From contig CAYFJO010000162.1 in NCBI GenBank assembly GCA_964343305.1, positions 1-22,148 on the forward strand: a stretch of 22,148 nucleotides of DNA, in the 5' to 3' direction. A model generated the notes under the pieces. It had not been told where the DNA came from. It did no database searches and saw only the letters and a program-made list of their open reading frames with translations. Source of the DNA: CAYFJO01 sp964343305. Lineage in GTDB: Bacteria > Planctomycetota > Planctomycetia > Pirellulales > Pirellulaceae. Positions within the stretch are counted from its first letter, which is position 1, and every line of letters begins with the position of its first letter. Positions 7,145-14,667 of the stretch are shown one piece after another. A program made the translations under genes and the position numbers.

Positions 7145-9700
7145 ATGCATTCGCCTTCTCGAACGCTTCTTTCCATCGTCGTTAGCGTCACACTCACGAT
7201 GTTTGTCCGACCGGCAATCGCTCAGTTTCCCTTCGTCGTCGACGGCAAGGCCACCGCAGAAGTGTTTGTTGATGTAAAAGGCGCGAAGGGCGACGGCGTT
7301 GCGACGCTGCACGATGCGGCGGTTTGGCTATCAAAGTGCATCGAACAAGCATGCGGAAGTCCGATTATCATTGTCGAACAAATGCGCGATGCGCCGACGG
7401 TTGTGATCGCGCGGGCCGATGCGCATCCGGACATTGCCGCGGCGGCTGGGTTGAAGTCAAAGGCTTACGATGCTTTTTGCATCGTCACCAAGTCGAAACG
7501 CTTGTATCTGCTCGGCAACAGCGAAGCGGCCGCTCGTCACGCGGTGGCGACGCTGTTGCACCGCCTGGGCTTTCGCTGGTTCGCGCCATCTCCTCACTGG
7601 CACTTCGTGCCGTCGTTGAAAGACATTTCGGTCAAATTGAATTTGGTCGACGAACCGAAATTGGTTCACCGCGGCATCTGGTATGCGTACTCGGGCGGCG
7701 ACAAAGAATTGATGGAAAACTACCGTCGCTGGGCGATTGCTAATCGGTTGAGTGTCCAATCAGTGATTCGAACCGGCCACAGCTATGGAAACATCATCGG
7801 CCGCAATAAAGAAGCGTTTGACGCGCATCCCGAATTCTTCGCGCTGCTGCCGGATGGCAAGCGCGATAGCGAGCGATCGGTCAACGCACGAAAGTTTTGT
7901 GTCAGCAATCCCGGTTTGATCGATCTCGTAGTGAAAGATCGCATACGATTGCTCGAAGAATACCTTCGCGCGAATCCGGCCGCCTACATGGTTTCGATTG
8001 ACCCGTCCGATGGCGAAGGCACGTGTCACTGCGAAAGCTGTGTAAAGATCGGCACGACGACTGACCGCGCACTCTCGTTGGCGAATCACGTTGCCCGTGG
8101 CCTGCGCAAAGAACATCCCGGTGCTTGGGTCGGACTATACGCTTACAGCAACCACCGTCTGCCGCCGACGATCGATATTGAACCCAACGTCTACGTCCAA
8201 GTCGCGATGGGTTTCAATCGAACGCAGTACACATTGCCCGAACTCGTGGAGCTTTGGTCGGAAAAAGTCGGAGCGATCGGCCAACGGGAATATTACGGGG
8301 TGGAAGCGTGGGATTGGGGATTGCCCGGCCGCATGCGTGGAAGTCGCGTTGGATATCATCAAAAGTGGATCCCGTTTTACGCCGAACGAAAGCTCAACGC
8401 GATCAATGCCGAGACGAACGCCAATTGGGGCGGCCAAATGTTGGGGCTCTACGTCGCGTCGCAATTGATGTGGGACCCGTCGGCCGACGTCGATGCAATT
8501 GTCAACGAATTCTATGAACGATGCTACGGAACGTCGGCACCCGCGATGCGAAAGCTGTTGGCCACCTTCGACCAATCTCCGCCGCTTCGTTCGGCAACGC
8601 TGGTTCCGATGTTCGAAGACGTCGAAGCGGCAGCGGCGGCGAAACTGAGCCTCGAACAACGCCGCCGCGTGACCGACATGATGGCGTATCTCGTCTACGT
8701 CGCCAAGTTTCGCGAATTCGATCTGATCCGTAATCGACGTCCGTCGCGCGACGACGAGTATTACGAAGCGTTACTTCCGCTGATGCAGTACGCTTGGCGA
8801 ATTCGGCTGCGCGACATGGTGCACTATTACGCGCTAGCTCGCCGATTGTGCAACGGATTGCCAGTCCAAGACAAACGGCTCGATTTTTATATGTTTAACA
8901 AAGAGCAGCCGCCTGTCTGGATGGCCGGAGAACAATTCTCAGACGACGAGATTGTCAAACAGTTCAACGAATACATCGAGCAACTGAAAAGCGACGGCGA
9001 TCCCGTCGTGACGTATTCGCGCTACTTCGAGCCGGTTCAACCGCCCGGCAAAGACGTCGGATCAAGCCGCCAATTCTTACAAGAACAAGACGGCGTGGCG
9101 ACATTCCGCCATCGATTAACCGGCTACTTGATCCCGAAAGGCAGGCAAACCGTTCGTTTTGGCATTGCCCCGACGAGCCGCTCGGCAACCTTTACGGCGT
9201 ACTTGCGAGGCGACACGGTGCTGGTTGAGAAGATGTTCAAGAAGAGCGAAGAATTTCAGACGATCGAATTCGAACTCCCCAAAGCCAACGAATATCGCGT
9301 CGAGCTGACCGGCGGTTTTAAACTACACGTGCCCCGCGAAACACCGTTCATTTTCGAAGCTTCCGTGCACCGTCCGGTCTGGATCGACTACAGCGGCCCG
9401 CAGTACTTCTACGTGCCCAAGGGGGCGAAAGAGTTGATTGTCGATGCCAATCCGCGGTTGAGTTTTTACATTCCTGGCCAAAAGCAACGCCTCGACATCT
9501 CAGCCAGCAGCCGCGTATCGGACAAAGACTACGCGGTCATTCCCATCCCGCCGACCGCCGTCGGAACGGTCTGGCACACGTCCAACCAAACCCGCGGCCA
9601 AGTTTCACTAATGAACATCCCGCCGTTCTTCAGTTTTCACCGAGACACCATCTTCATCCCACGCGAGGTTGCTGAGGCGGATGAACTGACGACGCGCTAG
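7145..9700 (+). CDS. Secreted DUF4838-family protein, possible glycoside hydrolase-like enzyme
   Basis: About 851 residues. The signal peptide ends at RPAIA before Gln (residue 28 counted from the alternative ATG at 7139). ATG 7145 is preferred because AAGGG at 7133-7137 is seven bases upstream, but only one base from 7139. The N-terminal third (a divergent alpha/beta domain ending LLHRLGFRWFAPSPHWHFVP) precedes a barrel-like core. That core contains the DUF4838 signature VSIDPSDGEGTCHCESC (residues 285-301 from 7139), EYYGVEAWDWGLPG, and NAINAETNANWGG followed by LGLYVASQLMWDP. The C-terminal about 220 residues look like a beta-rich appendage. The layout resembles GH67-type alpha-glucuronidases, an inference only. 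It follows dctM by 14 bases, suggesting it acts on or releases the TRAP substrate outside the cell. Cys-x-Cys-x-x-Cys may bind metal. Confidence 0.82.
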   Translation: MHSPSRTLLSIVVSVTLTMFVRPAIAQFPFVVDGKATAEVFVDVKGAKGDGVATLHDAAVWLSKCIEQACGSPIIIVEQMRDAPTVVIARADAHPDIAAAAGLKSKAYDAFCIVTKSKRLYLLGNSEAAARHAVATLLHRLGFRWFAPSPHWHFVPSLKDISVKLNLVDEPKLVHRGIWYAYSGGDKELMENYRRWAIANRLSVQSVIRTGHSYGNIIGRNKEAFDAHPEFFALLPDGKRDSERSVNARKFCVSNPGLIDLVVKDRIRLLEEYLRANPAAYMVSIDPSDGEGTCHCESCVKIGTTTDRALSLANHVARGLRKEHPGAWVGLYAYSNHRLPPTIDIEPNVYVQVAMGFNRTQYTLPELVELWSEKVGAIGQREYYGVEAWDWGLPGRMRGSRVGYHQKWIPFYAERKLNAINAETNANWGGQMLGLYVASQLMWDPSADVDAIVNEFYERCYGTSAPAMRKLLATFDQSPPLRSATLVPMFEDVEAAAAAKLSLEQRRRVTDMMAYLVYVAKFREFDLIRNRRPSRDDEYYEALLPLMQYAWRIRLRDMVHYYALARRLCNGLPVQDKRLDFYMFNKEQPPVWMAGEQFSDDEIVKQFNEYIEQLKSDGDPVVTYSRYFEPVQPPGKDVGSSRQFLQEQDGVATFRHRLTGYLIPKGRQTVRFGIAPTSRSATFTAYLRGDTVLVEKMFKKSEEFQTIEFELPKANEYRVELTGGFKLHVPRETPFIFEASVHRPVWIDYSGPQYFYVPKGAKELIVDANPRLSFYIPGQKQRLDISASSRVSDKDYAVIPIPPTAVGTVWHTSNQTRGQVSLMNIPPFFSFHRDTIFIPREVAEADELTTR

Positions 9701-9709
9701 ACGGCTACT

Positions 9710-10573
9710 TCACGCTACATCATCTGAAACAGATGCAATTGTAACATTAATCGGATTACACAACGTAGTGGGTAATTCCATAATAAGGGCTCGACCACGT
9801 CGTTCGATGTCCCAATACGATATGATGCGTGGGAGAAACACGCGAACTGATCCTGTAACTTGGACTTCCAAGAATTCCACATCATCACCATTAACAACCA
9901 ATTCACCTTTGTCGTAGGAAATTACTTTCTTGATATCCTTTAATCTATATGTGCCTGGCGTTCTCTCGTCCGATGGAAACGCATTGATCTCCTCGCGAAT
10001 ACATGTCTCTATCTGCCTACGTCCGTAGTCAGTAAGATTCACATTTTCGCCGTTAAACTGGCAACTTGCGGCGGTTTGATCCAGAATTCTTCCTTCGCGA
10101 CGCTTATAGCGTCGGTGAATTCGTATTCCGGCTTGAGTGTCGATTGGTTCAACGCCGTGCATCTTGTTAGGAATTGGGATACTGGGGGAAACGGTCTCTT
10201 TGGCAGGCACCAATTGCATTCGCGTGTGCTTTTTGCATTGCGCCTCCGCATCAGCCGTGAAAGCCTTTGCAACCAAATATCCCGTTTGAGCTTGTGCTGC
10301 CTCAATCTTTGCAGAAAACGCAATTACTTCGTTCTTGCCGACTTTCTTTTTCCAGTTCTTACATTCGAAAATAAAGACTGAAGTATAACCTTTTGGTCGA
10401 TCAACACAGACCCACAGATCGATCTCGTGCCGAACACCATCGTCTCGAATTATTTTGCGTGATTCGATCGTAAAGGTGTCTTCCTGGTATTCAGGAAATG
10501 TGGAGAGAATCGCTTCTTCGATCGTGTGAACAACCAATTCAAGGACGCTTCCCTTTTCGTTTGACGAGTCCAT
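9710..10573 (-). CDS. PD-(D/E)XK restriction-endonuclease-like protein (Mrr-type nuclease fold)
   Basis: A 287-residue protein. The nuclease core is readable: a helix with E19/E20, HEID (residues 49-52), then an 18-residue gap to ECK (70-72). This gives the acidic-Asp...Glu-x-Lys catalytic pattern (Asp52, Glu70, Lys72). The next helix and strand (VIAFSAKIEAAQAQTGYLVAKAFTADAEA) match the Mrr-like fold. Residues about 165-287 form a second domain I do not recognise. No methylase or partner nuclease is adjacent. The start is ATG 10573, with AAAGGA seven bases upstream inside the end of the preceding gene. The gene is AT-richer than its neighbours: two sampled 60-base lines had 22 and 25 G/C, against 31 in a DUF4838 line. 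This suggests horizontal origin. A defence or DNA-repair role is inference. Confidence 0.78.
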   Translation of the reverse strand: MDSSNEKGSVLELVVHTIEEAILSTFPEYQEDTFTIESRKIIRDDGVRHEIDLWVCVDRPKGYTSVFIFECKNWKKKVGKNEVIAFSAKIEAAQAQTGYLVAKAFTADAEAQCKKHTRMQLVPAKETVSPSIPIPNKMHGVEPIDTQAGIRIHRRYKRREGRILDQTAASCQFNGENVNLTDYGRRQIETCIREEINAFPSDERTPGTYRLKDIKKVISYDKGELVVNGDDVEFLEVQVTGSVRVFLPRIISYWDIERRGRALIMELPTTLCNPINVTIASVSDDVA

Positions 10574-10576
10574 TTT

Positions 10577-11956
10577 TTAATCCTTTGAATCTTCGATCGA
10601 CTGCAACCGCTCCGAATCGGGAATATGAATCGCCGCAAAGGCACACAATCCAAACCCGTTGGGACGCATTTTTTCTGGTCGGATCGTGTCGGCCGCGTGG
10701 CCGTTGAAGTTGACGTACAACGTCCCGCCGTCAGCGCTCATTTTCACTCCGTAACTCCCGGATGGAACATATTGAAGTTCTCGTTCCACCGATGGTGCCA
10801 GAAAGGCTATCACCTTTTGTGTTCCGGTTTTGATTTCGTATTGCACGACGGGCGTACCGTCGCGATAGGCTTTGCCGTGCGAGCCCGGCATGTAATACAA
10901 AAAACGCTCGTCGGGCGACAAGACACAAACGGTCGTGTATTGACCGAGCAGCCAGTTTGTGCCGAGCATCGTAAGTTTGTCTTTTGCCGGCTCGTAGCGG
11001 AACAATTGATTCGTCTGATGCGTCGTGCCGTAGATCGCGCCGTCTTTCGATTCGCGCGACGATGACCGCATGCCTTTGGTGTTGTTGAAAGACGATTTTG
11101 TCTTGATGGATTTCTGCGTCGAAGGATCGAATTTCCAGATCGCATCTTCGCCGTTGAAATAAATCGAGCCATCATTAGCAAGGGCAAAGTTGCGATTGAA
11201 GGCAATCAGGCCGTCGTGCGATTGATAGACGACCTCTTTTGTTTTCAAATCTAGTCCCCACAGCGCATTGCCTTCGCCAGCTTCGAGATTGCACCACCAG
11301 ATCATCCGCTGCTGGTCGACGATCGACGTGGCACTGCAACGACGCGGTGGCAAGTTGGCAAACACCGACGTTTCGCCCGACTTGGGGTCGTATTGATAGA
11401 TCTGTCCGCCCGGCAAATCGTCGGTCCAACCGTACTCGGGATTCCTCGCCCGATTGCCGTCGTTCAATGTGCAATTGAAAAGAATCTTGCCACCGGGACC
11501 TTCGTCAATCTTCGCGTGAACCTTCGACCAAGCTGGTTGACCGGCTCGTGGCGGAACGACCTTGTTCATGTCGACGATCTGTCGAAGCGTCTTGGATTGC
11601 GGCTCCCAACAGTAGATAAAACATCGCGCATCCCCACCAACCGCGTTTCCATGATCGCCGATCGCGCAATAAACTCGGCCATCGCTCGCCACGCAGATGT
11701 CTCCCCATGATGACCACAGACGCCGATTCACGGCGTCTTCGCCCAGTTGATCGTGAAATGCCAAGTCAACCGTTGGCAGCGTCTTAGCGACCGTGAACTT
11801 GGCGGCTTTCTCATCCTGACTCTTGACTTTGACTTCCGCGGGGATTTTCAAAAAGTCAGCGGTCGCCAACGTCACGGTCCCGTTACGGGCACCGGCCAAA
11901 TTCGGGGGCCAATTCGCATCGGCACCAACGGTCAACGTGAGCAGAAGAACAAACAT
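10577..11956 (-). CDS. Secreted beta-propeller-like protein of unknown function
   Basis: A 459-residue exported protein. The signal peptide is MFVLLLTLTVGADA, followed by NWPPNLAGARNG. The body shows repeated propeller-blade-like patterns: WGDICVASDGRVYCAIGDHG, GGKILFNCTLNDGN, GGQIYQYDPKSGET, NRNFALANDGSIYFNGEDAIWKFDP, KDGAIYGTTHQTNQLFRYEP, YGVKMSADGGTLYVNFNGH. These resemble SMP-30/NHL-type propellers, but I see no catalytic metal set I could name. I choose ATG 11956 because AAAGGA sits six to seven bases upstream; an in-frame TTG at 11983 lacks this support. The gene lies downstream of the short zinc-ribbon gene, and its ribosome site overlaps the end of that gene's restored frame. The nuclease gene follows after three bases. 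Confidence 0.75.
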   Translation of the reverse strand: MFVLLLTLTVGADANWPPNLAGARNGTVTLATADFLKIPAEVKVKSQDEKAAKFTVAKTLPTVDLAFHDQLGEDAVNRRLWSSWGDICVASDGRVYCAIGDHGNAVGGDARCFIYCWEPQSKTLRQIVDMNKVVPPRAGQPAWSKVHAKIDEGPGGKILFNCTLNDGNRARNPEYGWTDDLPGGQIYQYDPKSGETSVFANLPPRRCSATSIVDQQRMIWWCNLEAGEGNALWGLDLKTKEVVYQSHDGLIAFNRNFALANDGSIYFNGEDAIWKFDPSTQKSIKTKSSFNNTKGMRSSSRESKDGAIYGTTHQTNQLFRYEPAKDKLTMLGTNWLLGQYTTVCVLSPDERFLYYMPGSHGKAYRDGTPVVQYEIKTGTQKVIAFLAPSVERELQYVPSGSYGVKMSADGGTLYVNFNGHAADTIRPEKMRPNGFGLCAFAAIHIPDSERLQSIEDSKD

Positions 11957-11966
11957 AAGAGATCCT

Positions 11967-12077
11967 TTAATCAGACGGTCCAACGAAATAATAAACGATC
12001 ATCGTAATCGGAATCGCACAAACGAATATCGTCGCAAAAATCGTATCCGCGATGGTCGATCGAAAGAACGGAATCAT
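11967..12077 (-). other. +1-frame tail encoding the missing C-terminal membrane helix
   Basis: From ATG 12077 (preceded directly by an in-frame TGA at 12080-12078) this frame reads MIPFFRSTIAD, then TIFATIFVCAIPITMIVYYF, then VGPSD and stop TAA at 11969-11967. It aligns without gaps to IIFVTLLTCTVPVCLIIWFF at the end of the 410-residue paralogue: shared I, F, T, C, P, I and F in 20 positions, the rest mostly conservative. Removing one C near 12071 would join the frames as NDSFFRSTIADTIF. The next gene's ribosome site begins at this stop codon. As a free 36-residue membrane peptide it would also be possible but less likely. Confidence 0.6.
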
Positions 12078-12294
12078 TCATGGCTTGCGGCTGCGGCGCC
12101 GGGGCGTACGTCGGTGCCGAAAGGGGAATCGCCGATTGTTGATACCCCGTCGGTGGATACATAGCCGCCGGCATTGGCCGGACCTGTGGCACGACCATCA
12201 CGATTCCACAGGAACATTGCATTTGCGTGCCGGCCAGATTGTCGGCAACCTGGTGGACCGCACCACAACTGGCACATTGTACGGCGATGGGCAT
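11971..12294 (-). CDS. Short zinc-ribbon protein, apparently frameshifted before its membrane helix
   Basis: The open frame is 107 residues. The N-terminus MPIAVQCASCGAVHQV, then AGTQMQCSCG, places Cys at 7, 10, 27 and 29, exactly as in the neighbouring 410-residue protein. This implies a paralogous zinc ribbon, followed by a Pro/Gln/Ala-rich linker. The last about 30 residues (HRGYDFCDDIRLCDSDYDDR) are Asp/Arg-rich and look like off-frame translation. The +1 frame over the same bases encodes a good membrane helix homologous to the last helix of the 410-residue protein (see the separate entry). The intact product was probably a zinc ribbon, linker and TM protein ending at 11967. It may be a recent mutation, a sequencing error or programmed frameshifting. 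It lies 27 bases after the 410-residue gene on the same strand. Confidence 0.65.
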   Translation of the reverse strand: MPIAVQCASCGAVHQVADNLAGTQMQCSCGIVMVVPQVRPMPAAMYPPTGYQQSAIPLSAPTYAPAPQPQAMNDSVLSIDHRGYDFCDDIRLCDSDYDDRLLFRWTV

Positions 12295-12321
12295 GAGCGT
12301 CGCGACCTGCGAGTGGAGGAA

Positions 12322-13554
12322 CTAACGGCGCCGATTGGCCTTGGCTTGATAGAAAAACCAAATGATCAAGCAAACCGGAACGGTACAGGTCAGTAGCGTG
12401 ACAAAGATGATTTCGGGAAGCGATTGTCCAAGTCCCATCATGATCGGTGAACTGCCTGTGTAACTGCCGACGCGTGCAATAAAGTAGAACATGATCACGA
12501 AAAATAACAGCGCGAATCCCATGTGTACGCAACTGCCGATCATACCCGAAAGCGTCGCCCACGGCTGCCACTTGGTAGTGCCTTGAACCCGCGTCACACA
12601 TTCAATGAGGATGCCAACGCCGGCCGCCAGGATGGCCGCTTCGGCAGCCATGATCGCCAGACCGAAAAAGAGACTGATCGGATTATCGTTGATACCGTAG
12701 CGTACCTGATTCACCAAGCTCATCGCGCCACCATAGGTAAACAGCAAACCATGGATGATCGCGAACGAACCTAGAATGATGCCTAAAACGGCTGCGGTGC
12801 TGGTTGCCCCTGGCGCTGGCGCACCGTATGCCGGAGCCATCGGCGGCGCTTGATACGGATTCACTTGCCCCATGGGCTGTACCATCGGTTGTCCCATCAT
12901 CGGGTCGAATCCCATTCCCATCTGGTCCATTGGCTGGCCGGGCATCGGTTGCGCAGGCATCGGTTGGCCAAGCACGGGCTGGGGCATCGGTTGTCCAGGC
13001 ATGGGCTGACCGGGCATGGGCTGAGGCTGACCCGGTAACATCTGTGGTTGCCCTGGCATGGGTTGTGGCATGGGCTGTCCCGGCACCGGTTGCGCGGGCA
13101 TCGGTTGTTGTGGATATGGCTGAGGCTGTTGCATTGGCATGCCGGCCAATGGTTGGCCCGGCATGGGTTGCATGGGCATCGGTTGTCCAGGCATGGGCTG
13201 AGGTTGAACCGGCGCGGGCTTGACGGGCGCTCCACCGAACAAGTCGTCCATCGGTGCATTTTGGATACCCGAATCATGCATTGGCACGGGTGCCGGATCG
13301 GGAAGCGGCGTTTCGACGGGAGCGATCGGTGCGGCCGGCGCTGGCGCGGGAGTTGGTGCAGGAACTGGCGCAGGAGCCGGAGTTGGTGCAGAAGCGGGCG
13401 CACTACCTGGTGGCATCATCGGATCATTGACCGGTGCTTGATTGGCCGGGATCAAAAGGATGCCGCCACACTTGCACTTGGCACGCTTGCCCGCCATTTC
13501 GGGTTTGACGCGATGCACTTTGCTGCACGAAGGGCATTGAACGTTGAGCGACAT
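12322..13554 (-). CDS. Zinc-ribbon protein with PMPGQP-rich linker and four-helix membrane domain
   Basis: A 410-residue protein. Residues 1-35 form a zinc ribbon (Cys7, Cys10, Cys27, Cys29; VQCPSCSKVHRV, then KCKCGG). Residues about 40-250 are low complexity: first Pro/Ala repeats, then Met/Pro/Gln/Gly repeats built on PMPGQP. The C-terminal about 150 residues hold four hydrophobic helices (near AVLGIILGSFAIIHGLLF, FFGLAIMAAEAAILAAGVGI, HMGFALLFFVIMFYFIA and IIFVTLLTCTVPVCLIIWFF) with a basic end, ANRRR. This fits a cytosolic metal-binding head tethered to the membrane. Function is unknown. The ribosome site is weak. The gene probably leads a transcript through the short paralogue, the propeller gene and the nuclease. 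Confidence 0.8.
   Translation of the reverse strand: MSLNVQCPSCSKVHRVKPEMAGKRAKCKCGGILLIPANQAPVNDPMMPPGSAPASAPTPAPAPVPAPTPAPAPAAPIAPVETPLPDPAPVPMHDSGIQNAPMDDLFGGAPVKPAPVQPQPMPGQPMPMQPMPGQPLAGMPMQQPQPYPQQPMPAQPVPGQPMPQPMPGQPQMLPGQPQPMPGQPMPGQPMPQPVLGQPMPAQPMPGQPMDQMGMGFDPMMGQPMVQPMGQVNPYQAPPMAPAYGAPAPGATSTAAVLGIILGSFAIIHGLLFTYGGAMSLVNQVRYGINDNPISLFFGLAIMAAEAAILAAGVGILIECVTRVQGTTKWQPWATLSGMIGSCVHMGFALLFFVIMFYFIARVGSYTGSSPIMMGLGQSLPEIIFVTLLTCTVPVCLIIWFFYQAKANRRR
12927..13209 (-). repeat. Low-complexity coding repeat (PMPGQP-type)
   Basis: Degenerate 12-18-base units around GGGCATGGGCTG (plus-strand reading) recur through this stretch and encode Pro-Met-Pro-Gly-Gln-Pro variants in the linker of the zinc-ribbon membrane protein. 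The units are irregular in length and not exact, as expected of a flexible linker evolving by slippage. Confidence 0.75.
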
Positions 13555-13602
13555 GGATTTGACTTTCTAAATTGCCGCCGTTCGCGGAGCGAAAAGCGAC
13601 AA

Positions 13603-14508
13603 CTATCCCTTTGGATCGTAAAGCAACGGAAAGAATCGACCTTCCATCGGTTCGCCGTCTGGAATGAGCGGGTCCACGCCGTTGAGCATCGGTTCGTTCG
13701 ACGCGCTACACACTCCATCCTTAAAAACGTTGATCACCGCCGCGCGTCGCGGACGATCCGTTCGGTTCTCAAAACTGCCATGCACCATCAACGGATGATG
13801 GAACGAGCACTGGCCAGCCTTCAATTCTACCTCAACCGGATGATTAAATGCATCCCATTGTTCGTCGTCCAACACTTCGCGAATCGCATTCATGTCGCCC
13901 GCGAGCCCCGTGATCGGCAACAAATCCCAACCATGGCTACGGGGAACATAATGAACACATCCATTGTCCGACGTACTGTCATCCAAAGCAATCCAGCAAG
14001 TCAAATGGGCCATTGGCTTGGTCCGCGTCCAATAGGAATAATCCTGATGCCACGCCACGACGCCGCCGTGCCGAGGTGGTTTGCAAAACAGTTGGTCGTG
14101 CCAAAATCGAACCGCACCACCCAACAATTGGCTCGCGGGAACACAAAACGCCGGATGCCACAACAAATCATGAAACCCCGGTGAAATCCGCCATGCCCCC
14201 AGCGCATGAAATAAAATCGTGTCCGGCGCGGTCGATTCGTTCGAGTGATATTCGTACCACAACTCCCGGCCGTCGTGTTGAGGATCAAAAAACGCATCCA
14301 ACTCGTCGCGCAGCATCGCGATTTGCCGCTCGGTCAGGATGTCGATGCCTGCCAAATAACCGTTTTCCTCGAAGAATCCAACTTGCTCATTCGTCAGCGC
14401 CGCCCCCGTCGCTTCATCCAGCAGATCACCAACTAAATCGTGCCGAGTCGATAAATCCGTAACCAACAAACCATCTCCAAAGTCGTCTGGGAACTTCACA
14501 CACACCAA
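13603..14508 (-). CDS. Phytanoyl-CoA dioxygenase (PhyH) family Fe(II)/2-oxoglutarate oxygenase
   Basis: A probable cytosolic non-haem iron oxygenase of about 301 residues, the usual PhyH size. After LTNEQVGFFEENGYLAG (typical N-terminal helix and strand), the facial triad is visible: His154 and Asp156 in AWHQDYSYW, and distal His243 in PLMVHGSFENRTDRPRRA. An arginine just after it (Arg253-255 region) should bind 2-oxoglutarate. GAVRFWHDQLFCKPP and DNGCVHYVPRSHGWDLLP are also standard PhyH strands. The substrate is unknown; bacterial members hydroxylate diverse small molecules. The start is uncertain: the frame opens at TTG 14508 with GTG options at 14505 and 14499, and no ATG occurs before the domain. 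It is divergent from the 1038-residue gene and has its own promoter region. Confidence 0.87.
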   Translation of the reverse strand: MVCVKFPDDFGDGLLVTDLSTRHDLVGDLLDEATGAALTNEQVGFFEENGYLAGIDILTERQIAMLRDELDAFFDPQHDGRELWYEYHSNESTAPDTILFHALGAWRISPGFHDLLWHPAFCVPASQLLGGAVRFWHDQLFCKPPRHGGVVAWHQDYSYWTRTKPMAHLTCWIALDDSTSDNGCVHYVPRSHGWDLLPITGLAGDMNAIREVLDDEQWDAFNHPVEVELKAGQCSFHHPLMVHGSFENRTDRPRRAAVINVFKDGVCSASNEPMLNGVDPLIPDGEPMEGRFFPLLYDPKG

Positions 14509-14564
14509 TCATAACTTACCCTTTCAGCCCAACAAAAGAAATCAATGGGTGACCACATTCATGA

Positions 14565-14593
14565 TTGGGATAGAATGACGCATGTGATAGAAT
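14565..14593 (+). promoter_or_regulatory. Candidate promoter for the 1038-residue zinc-ribbon protein
   Basis: TTGGGA (14565-14570), a 17-base spacer and TAGAAT (14588-14593) match a sigma-70-type promoter at 4/6 and 5/6 positions. Initiation would be near 14600, giving a leader of roughly 68 bases. The 9-mer GATAGAATG occurs twice, 17 bases apart (14569-14577 and 14586-14594), so an alternative -10 or an activator site is possible. Confidence 0.4.
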
Positions 14594-14667
14594 GTGCTTC
14601 GTCATAGCAAAACTAAGGGCGCGGCTTCTCGTTTTCTTCGCGAACCATCACTAAAGAAGCGACTGAG

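Noticed and set aside
11957..11983. An upstream TTG start for the propeller protein
   Set aside because: The ATG at 11956 has AAAGGA at a good distance and begins a clean signal peptide.
12074..12601. A 175-codon minus-strand frame overlapping the two zinc-ribbon genes
   Set aside because: It lies off-frame across two genes with matching zinc ribbons and has a low-complexity shadow composition.
13048..14184. A 378-codon plus-strand frame spanning the zinc-ribbon linker and the PhyH gene
   Set aside because: It crosses two well-supported minus-strand genes and has shadow-type composition (HGLWHGLSRHRL repeats from the PMPGQP DNA).
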